From: Chimonanthus salicifolius
Lineage: Eukaryota > Streptophyta > Magnoliopsida > Laurales > Calycanthaceae
NCBI GenBank assembly: GCA_013350335.1
Contig: CM023541.1
Location: 35,208,739 to 35,272,738, forward strand
Length of the DNA: 64,000 nucleotides
Direction of reading: 5' to 3'
Of the stretch, positions 53,789 to 64,000 are shown in pieces. Positions within the stretch are counted from its first letter, which is position 1; each line of letters begins with the position of its first letter. Both the position numbers and the translations under genes were made by a program. The notes under the pieces are model-generated. The model saw only the letters and a list, made by a program, of their open reading frames with translations, was not told the origin of the DNA and did no database searches.

Positions 53789-53956
53789 ACCGGAGTCCAT
53801 GCTCCGTCGGGGCGACCGAGAATCAGACATGGGGATAGCCTGAGGGCTATGACCGGAGTCCATGCTCCGTCGGGGCGACCAAGAATCACACATGAGGATA
53901 GTTCGATAACCGGAGTCCATACTCCGTCGGGGCGACCGAGAAGCAAACATGGGGAA
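53789..53956. repeat. Three-copy tandem repeat (about 60 bp)
   Basis: ACCGGAGTCCATGCTCCGTC and GGGGCGACCGAGAA start copies at 53789, 53852 and 53909. Each unit holds the short inverted repeat CGGAG...CTCCG. Confidence 0.93.
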
Positions 53957-55322
53957 CAGGATATTGTATGATCATACGGATAATGGGTGGGACACATGAC
54001 ATAAGCACCCATGACATAGCATTCATCACATACTTATTTTGTTGTATTTTATGTTATCGATATGTGTATATCACTAATCCATGTGCTAGCCCTACTCGGA
54101 GTCCTACTGGGCGCGTTGACTAACGCCCTACTTCTACCTTAGCTGATGACGCAGGAGAGGCAGGAAGCGGTGGACATACCGGAGGCCAAGCTTAGGAGCT
54201 TGGAAAGCGCAGTCTTAGTTTATATTATATTTTACATTTTGGTGATGTAATTTTAAAGTAGCTTAGCTTGTCGAGTTGTATAATTTTACATTTCCTGCGA
54301 TGGTTTGGACGTTACTTATGGATGATGCATTTTGTGATACAATCATGAACGTAGGGGCATTTTGGTAAATTCAATGTTATATCTTCCCTTCTATCTAAAA
54401 ACCGGTAGGATAGACTCTATTACCATGTTCCGCAATAACTATAATCCGCGAGCTTACTTCCCACGCGTGAATCATTCTCGTGGACTTAGTTCCGCGCACG
54501 CGTGGGGTTGGCCAGTTAAGGGTCGGGCTTTAGAAGCTCGAACTTAACTCGCGTCGTGGCGTCCGCGCCCTCTCTCACTCTTCTATTTAAAAAAAAAAAA
54601 TTAGATTCTGATTTTCGTAAAATGGGTGAAATAGGGCGGGGCGTTACAGTATTTTGACGGTGTCGGGACTTAATACTGGTCTCAGCGTAGTCGGCATGCG
54701 TTACGCTGAATAATAGCAAAAATTGATGATGTTGATGTTTTATATGATATTATGCTTATTATTATCAAGCATGTGATATTGAAATGTTGCTAACCTGTTA
54801 TATTTTTACTTAAATTGCATTGTTATATTTCCTTCACTGGGCTAGTTAGCTCACCCCACTCACCTTTCAGGCGATGAACCCTAAGAGGAGGACCCTTTTT
54901 ATCAAGCTTAGGGTGAATAAGCTGAAGCAGTGTTTCGGGATTCCCCCGGATGGGAATGCCCTAATCTTTTCTTGTTGGTTCTTGGAACCATTTACTTTTA
55001 TTAAGTACCGAATGTAGTACTTAATTTGTTTAAATTTGATGTACTGAACTATGATGCCTCTGTAATGGCTTGAATCGATGTTTGTAATAATCAATGGTTG
55101 GTTTTGATTTGATCATGCTATGTGTTGATATTATTATGTCTCTTTTGTGGGGTACGCTTATGGTATATGTTTGAGTCCACATGTTGGGATCATGTGTGAC
55201 ATCTAGGCCTAATTGTTGATTTGGCCCGGTTAGAATGCTTGTGAGTTGGTTTAGTTTATCTTAAAAAAAAAAAATCAGTCACGTTCTGGGCCCACCCTTT
55301 CGGATCGGGGCGTGACATAATG

Positions 55323-56337
55323 AGTATCATCTAATACATAATTAATATCGAGACCAATAATTACAACTCAAAATAGCGTATAAACACTTGCTTTCCACTC
55401 GCATGCAACGTAAGATTAAAAAGGCAAAAAAAAATCCGTATATAAAACTATTTTTTTTTCCCTTCTTGACCCAAATCTACTCCATTTCAATCTCCAAATC
55501 CAATTAATTTCAGGCCTAAACACTAGTTTAACTCAACACTTTATATCAGCCCACTTATAAACAAAAGAGATCCAATTCAGTATATAAGAGTAGACCAGTT
55601 GAGCCTCACTTATCCCATTTTCTTTATTGAATATTAAGAACAAGAATTTCCTATCCTCATGACATACATTAATCTTACTTCAAATTATAAAAAAAAAAAA
55701 ATCATTTTATCATATTGGGCAACACATTTGCAAACATAACACTGTTGAATGTCTATGGTTTTAAGCTTGAAAATACAAATGTACCTGTGTTAGAAAGTAG
55801 GAGTGAAATTCAAATTGATCGGAGATCAAATTTTGCTAAACTCAACTCAACTCATAATATATTTAGTTGAGCCTTACTCAACCAGATTTAATTTCAAAGC
55901 TTGAGTTTTATAACAAATTTGACCCTGATCTAATTGAAGAATTTGACCCAACTCAATTCTAACATGAAATTATGGATTGATTTAGTTTTTTACTCTTTTA
56001 ATAAGCATTTAGATTAGTTTACTTTTTTGAAAAGATAATATTTCCACGCATATAATGTTTAGAAGAATGACAAATAAACTGAAAATAAACAAAACTCTTC
56101 ATTTATAAAAAGAAATAATACTTCCAGACATTTAATGCTTGGGAAGAAAAACAAAAATACAAAGAAATAAAGTTTCATTAGGAAACAACTAGATTATCAA
56201 CTATATTTATACATATGGGTATGATGTCGGGTCGAGTCAAGTTAGGTTTTTAAAATCCAAATCGAGATCGACCCTAATTTAATTTCGGTTTTAATCCTTC
56301 AACCCAACCCAATCTTAAAATAAAAAATATTCAACCC
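55323..56337. other. Intergenic, AT-rich
   Basis: No gene or classified repeat recognised. Confidence 0.45.
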
Positions 56338-58700
56338 TGTAATGACCCAACCCGAGATCATGTTTTTTAGGAAATTATGGAAATTTCTGGATTAAGAGTG
56401 ATTTTGTTACATAAATCTCAATGTGGGCTTTTCAACAAGTCCAAATTTGGTTGAATCTGAGCTCGGGAGCTCTTCTTACGGCGTATTGAAGGAAATCATG
56501 AATTTTTTAACATTGTTCATCAAATTCATTTTTTGAATTTTTAAAATTATCACAGAATAATTATTTTAGTAGTTTATGTTTAATGCATAGTATTTATCAA
56601 ATAAAAATAAAAATTTAAAAAGAGTTATTTGAGAAAAAAATCATTTTTAAATACTTAAAGTGGGCCCATTTCTATTGACTCTTTCAACGTGTACATTTTT
56701 ATTTTTTTTCTCTTTTGGTTTTGTTACTTGCCCACCTCGTCCATGTTTAAATCTAATCCTTTGCAATGTTAAAATCTTATCCCATTTACCTTGGGCCCTA
56801 AGTTTAAAGTTTGATAAATATCTTGCCATCTTCTCTTCTTTCTCAGACTTTGCCTCCATCTTTTGCTTATTTCCTTTCTCTCTTTCTAACTCTCTTTCAG
56901 CCAACGTCTTTGATGGGTTTTAACTTAGGTATGGTTTTTATTTAGTTCCTTACTCATTTGATTTATGATTTTAGTTGGGTTTTTAAATGGAAAAAATATG
57001 TATACAGACGTAAAAATGAAATAATAAAAGATGGTTTTTGGAATAATTATTTTAATTTGATTACCTTAAATTATGATATAGTTTAAACTTTAAAGTGGGC
57101 TTCAAGATTTGGTTTAAATTGATTAAATAAAATGATTTTAATAATTGGTTGAAGTGACTATATTCTTAAACTAGGCTTTTAATGTATTTTTATTTTAATT
57201 GCTGATTTAATTTATAAAAAAATGGGTTTAATCAAAAGTTGATTTTGTTAAATCAGCTGAAATGAATTTAGCAAAATCCCTATTACGAAGTGTTGTGGTG
57301 TTGTTTGCAATTTGACACCTGTTTATAAGTCCTGTATACAGTATACACCTTGCACTTTGGATTTTTGATACTTTGGGTTTTCATTAGGTATTAAATTAAT
57401 AACTCAGACGTTTCGGTTTTCATGTCAAACTTTATTGAATTATTAAAAATGATGAAAATAAAGTATAGTTTGAGAAAATTTGAGTATTATAATTATGTTT
57501 AATTGAGTTAAACTAGTATATGATATTGATTTGGACTTCAAATTTTGGAAGAAAAATATGAATTATTTTATGTTATAGAATGAAGTTTAATGTTTATTTT
57601 TTTTAAACGTCACTTATTCGTTAAATAAATTAGGCACTTAAATTGAAACGACTTTTCGAACAATGTTTTAAATTGAAATTTCAAAACCTTAACAACTATC
57701 TTTTATAAAAGGCACTTTGAACCGACCCCGAGTTTTAACCTCCACTCTTCGCCTTATCAATTCTGAGATTCTCTCTTCGGGATAATTGTGTTTGGTCAAT
57801 CGGACAACCGAGTTGTTGGTCGGACCAATTTAAGTCAATAGATAGTGTCTAACTCCGTCAGTTATCTAATTGAATTAGTCGGACCAATTCTTTCTCGTTC
57901 GAGAAACTCGAATATCTTAGCCAAGCCAGGTGAGGAGAACAAGCCTATTTATTTTATAGCTTTGCATGCATATTTGCATATTCTTGTAAAATGAAAATAT
58001 GTGGCATTTTAGGTTAAAATGCATAGTTGACTGATCGGTGTGATGTGGGTTAAGCCTAGATTGACAATCGGCATTACTTACTAAAGTGATGAGATCTGTA
58101 ACGATGTAAACTATTGAATAATTAAATATAAGTGTGGTTTAAAATACCCAGTGATGAAAGGTCCAATCCGTCTACCGGATGAGATCTTGGATACAAAATT
58201 TACACGCTTAGAGAATATATGTTTCATATATGCACTGATTAGATATATGATGGGTGTATAACATGTCTGGTTGTCTGATTTATATGCTCCATTATCATAC
58301 TTTTAATGATATTGTATGCAATATACATGATTTTAATATGTTAATTATCCGTATACTATTGAGGTGCATGCGTTGTCGTGGAATGAGGCGAGATGTATCT
58401 CATGGCGGGTATATGTGTGTGTCGGTTGGTTGGTTGAACCGAGTAGCTTCGGTAACCCCTCGTGCATGTTCCCGTGGACCGTATAGGTCCCATGTATTGG
58501 TTGGACAGTCTCGGTGGACCCGATAGGTCCCACCAATATAGTATACATATCTCTATTATTTTGGGTTAAACTACTCATTTAATATAGTATATATATCTCT
58601 ATTGTTCTAACTTTTTTTTTTCAAACTATCAAATACTTTGCTTTGTATAAAATTACAAATTTAATAATTGTTTTATAAAATTATTATTTTAGGTGAACGG
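56338..58700. mobile_element. Probable truncated Gypsy-type LTR
   Basis: Starts TGTAATGACCCAACCCGAGA, like the other LTRs here, and includes a GC-richer stretch with ATAGGTCCCA repeats (58486-58532). No matching TTACA end or duplication was found, so the right limit is a guess. Confidence 0.45.
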
Positions 58701-60060
58701 AGACTCTTTTATAATATAAGATCTCAATAATTTGTTTACATTTGCCCACCACACTTATAAAATTCGTTATATTTAAATCAAAACTATTTTGAGATTTTCT
58801 CACAGAGTCCATATATATAAACTCATCACAATGTGCATCTAAGTCGTTTTCTATTTTTATCGGGTTACCTTCATTATCGTCTAACCCACTAAAGTAATAT
58901 TCCACATATTATGTTTTAATTCCACTAATTTTTAATTTGACCCCCAACATTCTCCTCCACAGACCTAGTCTTGAATTGAGTTATTATTTCGTCTCACTAA
59001 TTAATACTATATTATCTAAAAAAACATATACCATAACACTTCATATTAAATTTCTTATATTAAGTCACTCATAATTAACGCAAACAAGTACAGTGATACA
59101 AAAGACTTTCAAGTAACATGTACCCTTGAGAATCAAAAGGGGAGGGTCAAAGAAGAGCATATAAGTCCAGCTGCAGTCGGTGATCTTTTAGATGAAAATT
59201 GGTGGCTGTACAATCTGAAGAAGAGATGGAAACCATAAAATGGCTGCATGACAAACCACATTATATAAAAAAGTTTGAACAAATATAAAACACTTTATTT
59301 TGTGGATGTCTTTCTCTACAGTTCAATTTCTTATTTTTCTCCTTTCATCCTATTTTTGGCCCATTATTAAAAAAATTAAGTATAGATTTTTCCTATTTTC
59401 TTTAAAGTTTGTACAATAATAAATCCTAATTTTTATTTTTAATTCAACTTTACAAATTATTTAATTGACTAATAATATTGAAATTTTAACAAGAAATCTT
59501 TGAGAGGATGATATATTATTTGCAGTCGATGTTTTCATTTTACATGAAATCTATATTTGGATGAAGTTGACAATTTTGTAGGAGTTTTTCCTTTATATAA
59601 AATTTCATCGAATAAAGATTGCACATAGGGATGCTCATGGATTGGGTCGATGCCGGGAAAAGCAAAAAGTGTTCGAGTCCGTTGGAATAAATCTCATTTA
59701 TTTTGCATATGTACAATTTTTTTTTTAAATTGAAAATATAATTGTATAAATTGATTAGATATATAATAAAAATATAATTGAAAATATAATAGCATATATA
59801 TATATTTAATTTTTTCTTTCAATAATATATGATTAGATTTTCAATTTATATAATAAAATAATAAATGAGCCTAAATGCCCTATAAACTTTAATTTTAAAC
59901 AAACATAAATAAAATATTTGTCTTTCAACCAGAGTCAAAGTTTCCTGCGGTTTCCACTAATAAATTCAAAAAGAAAAAGGAACACAGTTAATTATATAGA
60001 AAACGGTAAGGAAAAGCTAATTTAAAAGAAGAGAAAAATTATCTCATAAATCTGGGTTTT
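58701..60060. other. Intergenic, upstream of PTH2
   Basis: AT-rich sequence without recognised content. The PTH2 promoter and 5' UTR are expected within about 59900-60454. Confidence 0.45.
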
Positions 60061-60454
60061 CCACCGAACACACTCAACGCAGCCGAAATCTCAACCAGCG
60101 AGGGCCAACCTTATTCCTCGTCAATCTTCATTTGATTATTTCTGTTTACAAAAATCAAATTGTCCGTTGAAAACCGTTTTCCGGGAAACCAAGGTGCAAA
60201 CAAACGACTTGAAGCAACCAGCGATCCGGGAGAGCCCTAAAAGCACCAGGCCGAGGAAGAAGCGGTGAGGAAGAGGTACATGGGGCATTTCGGTCGAACG
60301 ATTTAGGAAGTGGTACATCACAAAGGGGCGTTCTCTCTGTATGTTACAGCCTTATAGTCGACCGGTACGGGCCGAACACAGACTGAGATGGATTGGAGGG
60401 CAAACTGAATCCATCAATATATATTTAGAGAGATAGAGAGAGGACATCGACGAA

Positions 60455-60676
60455 ATGATGATCTTGATGGATCTTTCATGGCTGAATGCCTTGCTGCTGG
60501 GTGCGGGCTGCTTCGTATTGGGTTACCTAACTGCCAGTCGTCGTGGTCTTCGTCTTTCCTTTTCATCTCTTCTCAGCGGCACTTCGAGCGGAGGGGGGAA
60601 GAAGAGTAAGAAGAGCCGGGAACAAGAATCCATCGATATAGAAAAGCTCGCAGACATCCTGGAAGACTTCAAAATG
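60455..60676 (+). CDS. PTH2: PTH2 exon 1
   Basis: 74 codons from MMILMDLSWLN to FKM, donor GTGAAG. It contains the predicted membrane segment and the linker. The 5' UTR upstream has an AG-rich tract (60427-60443). Confidence 0.9.
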
Positions 60677-60929
60677 GTGAAGTTGATACTCTCTCTCTCT
60701 TCCCTTCCTTTCCCTAAATCCTAAACATCACCATTCATCTGTTATTTCTTTCAATTTAATTCAACCCCGACACAAGAGGCATTTCTCTTTCAACAGTGCT
60801 TGCTCCATCACGTGTGTATATGCATTGCATGACATGTGATTTTCTTTATTTTTATTTTTTTTCTAATTAGGTTCTGGTTGTAAGGAATGATTTAAAGATG
60901 GGAAAAGGAAAGATTGCTGCCCAATGCAG
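60455..60929 (+). CDS. PTH2: Peptidyl-tRNA hydrolase 2, N-terminal part (two exons)
   Basis: Exon 1 (60455-60676) and exon 2 (60871-60929) join as FKM then VLVVRNDLKMGKGKIAAQC. This block is the conserved start of the PTH2 fold, which releases peptides from peptidyl-tRNA. The ends are GT-AG, and exon 2 stops with two bases (AG) of a codon that would be Ser of the expected SHA motif. Before the domain are a hydrophobic segment (LNALLLGAGCFVLGYLTA, residues 10-27), a Ser/Gly linker, a KKSKKS basic patch and an acidic helix, as in membrane-anchored eukaryotic PTH2. Starts at 60455, 60458 and 60467 are all possible. The remaining exons (catalytic core, about 100 residues) were not found up to 64000, so the next intron exceeds 3 kb. 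Confidence 0.9.
60871..60929 (+). CDS. PTH2: PTH2 exon 2
   Basis: Acceptor TTCTAATTAG and donor GTAGCC. It encodes VLVVRNDLKMGKGKIAAQC plus AG. The Lys residues and the GK motif are strongly conserved in the family. Confidence 0.92.
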
Positions 60930-61019
60930 GTAGCCTCTTACTGAATTTTGATTACATGGATAGTTCTCTCTCTCTTCAACTCTAGCTACATTGTGATTCT
61001 TTCTCTGTGAAACATACTG

Positions 61020-61538
61020 TTGTCAGATCATCATTATTATTGTGCCACTAATCCTATCTATCTAGGGTTGGCTTTCTGAGTTGTTCTCTTCCATTCTATC
61101 CTATCAAAAACCATGTCCTCTATTACCTCAGAATCCCTTATATCATTCCATCCATGTTTTCGAAGGTCTCCCTCTCCTCCTTGTTCCTTCTACTTGTAGC
61201 CTATCAATTTTTCTCAGAGTGACCGATTCTAGTCCTGTTTATGTGCCAAATTCACCTTTAGTGGTTCTCTCCTTTTCTCATCTATCAAAGCTATTTTCAT
61301 TGTCTCCATAATGTGTTTGTTCCTGTGGCTGGTGAGGGGTTGCGTGCATCTGGAGTTTTACCCAACGCCCTTGTATTAGGGGAGAGGTGGATGTCTTGGG
61401 GTTCTTCATCATAAAAAAAAGCGTGTTTGTTACTCTACTTATCTATCTTAAAATATTCATCCCTATCATTATAAATCCATCTACTTGTTTCTTCATATCA
61501 TCATCATCATGAATAACAACCAATATTCCATCTATTTG
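61020..61538 (-). mobile_element. RTE-type LINE 3' remnants in the PTH2 intron
   Basis: CATCATTATTATTGTG then CCTATCTATCTAGGGTTGGC repeats the RTE 3'-end pattern of 34963 and 41770. A second start occurs near 61497. A 101-bp retroposed insert (61322-61422) interrupts it. Confidence 0.5.
61322..61422 (+). mobile_element. Short retroposed insert with an A-tail
   Basis: About 100 bp ending CATAAAAAAAA, flanked by GTGTTTGTT (61313-61321, 61423-61431). Probably the 3' end of an L1 or a SINE. Confidence 0.55.
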
Positions 61539-62318
61539 GAGTCGGCTCTATGAGTTCTTCTGCTTCAATTAATCCTATCATAAACCATACCATCAATCAC
61601 TTTGCACTCTATCATGTCCTTTTTTTTTTTTTTTTGTCACTTTACACTCTAATAATTGAAATCATTATCCTCTTGGGGGTTGATTGCCATTATCATCATC
61701 TTCCCAAGCAGTGGCTTTTGGCCATTGCTAAGTCTCTCGAGCATCGAAATTTTTTGAGTAGAATTTGATCTTGTATGCCGTTTTTCCTCGAACATTCACC
61801 TGAACTTCTCCATCTTCAGTGGCTTTCATATTTGGATCTCAACACGGCTGTACTTGAGCTTCCATCTGTACATCTTTTGTGTTTTCCCGTCTCTTCTTGC
61901 TCATTACAGTTGTCATTCTCTTGTTGGAGTCGGCTCTATGAGTCCTTCTGCTTCAATTGATCCTATCATAAACCATACCATCAATCACTTTACACTCTAA
62001 CATGTCCTTTTTTTTTTTTTTTTTTATCACTTTACACTCTAATAATTGAAATCATTATCCTCTTCGGGGTTGATTGCCATTATCATCATCTTCCCAAGCA
62101 GTGGCTTTTGGCCATTGCTAAGTCTCTGGAGCATCGAATTTTTTTTAGCAGAATTTGATCTTGTATGCCGTTTTTCCTTGAACATTCACCTGAACTTATC
62201 CATCTTTAGTGGCCTTCATATTTGGATCTCAACACGGCTGTACTTGAGCTTCCATCTGTACATCTTTTGTGTTTTCCCCTGTCTCTTCTTGTTCATTACA
62301 ATTGTCATTCTCTTGTTG
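61539..62318. repeat. 388-bp tandem duplication
   Basis: Copies 61539-61926 and 61927-62318, both starting GAGTCGGCTCTATGAGT and ending TCATTCTCTTGTTG, with about 5% differences and a variable T-run. Confidence 0.9.
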
Positions 62319-62672
62319 ATTTGGGATTTCAACGACATTATTTATTCCATGAGCATAATTTACAACTCCTCTAGCAGCCTTGATATGAAGTTCACGACTT
62401 TCTTCAATTGGGGCGCTGGTGACTTTTTTGAATACTAGAATAAAATGATTCCAGTTTTCGGCTATTGGAACAATATGAGACAGTGCATAGAGGCCTGCCT
62501 CGTCAATGCTTTGAAGGATGGATCCCCATTTACATATTTTTTCAATTGGAAACAGATCGACTGTCCATTCCTTGTATTCCACATCATGGTGGAATGTTGC
62601 CAGATATGGAGAAAAGATAGGTTGGACATAATCAAAGTTATACTGGATGTATACAGCATCTTCATTATCTGA
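62229..62672 (-). pseudogene. Unrecognised minus-strand coding-like exon
   Basis: An open frame of about 145 codons on the minus strand, following a possible acceptor near 62672 and antisense to the PTH2 intron. It reads like a folded protein: YIQYNFDYVQPIFSPYLATF, EYKEWTVDLFPIEKICKWGS, LSHIVPIAENWNHFILVFKK, then a Glu/Asn-rich tail. It ends in TGA within the second copy of the 388-bp duplication; the first copy carries another version of the tail. No family is recognised. It may be a captured gene fragment or a decayed transposon gene; a GTG rather than ATG stands at the apparent start. Confidence 0.4.
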
Positions 62673-64000
62673 CTTTGAATTGCAGAAGGTGTGTATGATT
62701 TGTCATGGGAGCAGTACGTCGAAACTCGGCATGGTTATATAATATTATTATATAATTTTTTAACTTTTTATGCTTCATGTGCAATTCTTGCAATGAACAT
62801 TGTACGAGTTGGGAATTGGGAGTTTCTAGGGTTTGGAATAAGTATTTTGTGAATATTTGTTACAAGTGTCCCTTTTTTTTTTTTTTTTATGGTTCTACTT
62901 TTGTGGTAGTCAACATTAGCGTTGGACTTATTCTTATGAATGGCAATTGATTTATTCATCAGCAAAAGGAATATAGCCTAGGGCCAGCAAATGCTTCACT
63001 CAACTTCTTCAAGTGCATATAATCTTTAATATATATGGATTTTTGTTATAGTTGGAGGGTCCCATTGTGCCCAAAATAAAAAAATCAAGGATTTACATAA
63101 TCCTATTACAATTGGATTCACTAATCTCATAAACTTAGTGAAACTAAACCTTCTAAATTGTTCCCAATAATAAACAATGTGAAATGATCATATGCTGCCA
63201 CCTGCACGGTAGTTGCCATGAGGATGAGTTAATCCACATTCACTTCAGGACAAATACATCCAGTCGTTGGTGAAAAAACTACTTAAAAAATTGATGGATG
63301 GTGGATTCATTCATCCTCATGTAACCTACCATGGGGATGACAACATATGATCATTTCTCATAAACAAATCATTTTTTTGAAAGTGATAACCAAATGCAGA
63401 TTAAGTAGAAAGTAATGGAAATTTAATTAGCCCTAAAATTTCCCAATGCTCTATTGTCAATAGTGCCACTTCTAATTACTCACAAAAATTTACCGTGGAC
63501 CATGTAAAATAAGTTTAGGCTTTAATCCCCATGAACTCAATTTGAAAACCTTGAAGTTGAGATCATTTGGAGTTACCTAAATGGTCCAAATAATGTAGGG
63601 TCATCTATAGATATGTGGTCATCATCTATTAGGCAGTCCACATTATAAACACCCAAATGTATGCAACAATGATGCTTTATTTATTTATGAGCGTTGTTTT
63701 TAAGACTCCACAATCAACCTATCCCCTTCTCTTTCCACTGTTGTTTTTCTTTAAAGGCATCTCCAGTCCCACCATTGGTTCGTGTTTGACTAACTGGGAT
63801 TCCATTCTTACATAATTTTGCTTTTGGTTGGGATTTCTTTCTCCATGTCCATATACTTTTCTTTTTGAACCTTTTCATCTATCATATGCTGATTTGCATG
63901 AGTCATTTTGCCTATCCTTAATTTATTTATTTTGGAAAAAATTTAATATATCAGTAAAGGGGAACAGATGTAAAAGGGACCTAATTTTAAGAAAAAAAAC
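62673..64000. other. PTH2 intron, no element recognised
   Basis: AT-rich sequence to the window edge. No PTH2 exon 3 was found. Confidence 0.5.

Larger units (their letters stand above)
50515..54648. mobile_element. Solo LTR (4134 bp) nested in the LTR at 48281-55317
   Basis: Starts TGTAATAGCCCGAATTTT and ends GGGCGGGGCGTTACA, flanked by GTATT (50510-50514 and 54649-54653). Contains GGTGGTGGTT...AACCACCACC hairpins (51324-51350, 51436-51470), four GGTTCGGCCAT hairpins (52136-53211) and a three-copy repeat (53789-53956). No coding content. A different family from the outer LTR, except for the general TGTAAT...TTACA ends. Confidence 0.9.
48281..55317. mobile_element. Solo LTR, interrupted by a second solo LTR
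   Basis: Starts TGTAATACCCTGCCCCAGAT and ends CGGATCGGGGCGTGACA, flanked by the 5-bp duplication TAATG (48276-48280, 55318-55322). Without the inserted LTR it is about 2.9 kb. It shares CCTAACTCAA, TGATGAACCCACTCATG and TAGTTAGCTCAC blocks, in the same order, with the solo LTR at 14310-17499, so both come from one Gypsy family. No internal domain or primer-binding site remains. Confidence 0.9.

Noticed and set aside
53726..54012. Repetitive minus-strand ORFs (SRSPRRSMDSG units)
   Set aside because: They translate the three-copy repeat in the solo LTR; there is no start context or homology.
58254..58578. ORFs on both strands in the GC-richer part of the truncated LTR
   Set aside because: No domain, and overlapping frames on both strands in LTR-like sequence.
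60136..60321. Minus-strand 61-codon ORF upstream of PTH2
   Set aside because: It lies in the likely PTH2 promoter or 5' UTR and shows no recognisable motif.
1..64000. CRISPR array, operon or prophage-type system
   Set aside because: All multi-copy repeats are tandem duplications, microsatellites or transposon parts; genes have introns and plant features.

Overview
This is nuclear DNA of a flowering plant. It is AT-rich, the coding exons are short and split by GT-AG introns, and the repeats are plant types: L1 and RTE LINEs, a tRNA-derived SINE, Ty3/Gypsy gag-pol fragments, long TGTAAT...TTACA solo LTRs, hAT elements and a Tourist-like MITE. The sequence does not fix the species. No bacterial-style operon, CRISPR array, rRNA or intact tRNA gene was seen.

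Three host genes can be supported. (1) Plus strand, 155-12478: the last five coding exons of a leucine-rich-repeat protein whose C-terminus resembles LRRC40. It starts before the window, and its third visible intron is 9.3 kb. (2) Minus strand, 40286-20268: a complete four-exon gene for a small (128 aa) TFIIIC subunit of the tau55/GTF3C6 type. Only 387 coding bases are spread over 20 kb, because the introns are filled with transposable elements. (3) Plus strand, from 60455: the first two exons of peptidyl-tRNA hydrolase 2. The rest lies beyond the right edge.

Layout. 0-12.5 kb: LRR gene, with an L1 tail, a complete but broken hAT transposon (3685-8067), retroelement-like sequence and an L1 fragment in its introns. 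12.5-20 kb: intergenic, with an L1 fragment split by a 3.2-kb solo LTR, and a MITE. 20-40.3 kb: GTF3C6-like gene. Its introns hold local tandem duplications, a SINE, a degenerate L1, two head-to-head Gypsy fragments forming a roughly 3.2-kb inverted repeat, RTE pieces, and an L1 that itself contains a hAT deletion derivative and a second L1. 40.3-45.6 kb: RTE and L1 pieces, and a possible 5' UTR exon of the same gene. 45.7-47.7 kb: a second hAT family, non-coding, with terminal CGGCCGATA motifs. 48.3-55.3 kb: a solo LTR inside a solo LTR. 56.3-58.7 kb: a truncated LTR. 60-64 kb: start of the PTH2 gene.

The three genes show no functional linkage; they are housekeeping genes embedded in old transposon sequence. 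The most unusual items are an extra ORF with three zinc knuckles upstream of gag in both arms of the Gypsy palindrome, a (TA)35 microsatellite that grew inside transposase codons, repeated perfect hairpins in one solo LTR, a 23-bp-arm hairpin in the second hAT family, and a tandem duplication of the start-codon exon of the TFIIIC gene. Exon calls rest on reading frame, splice consensus and recalled family similarity; no alignment was run.
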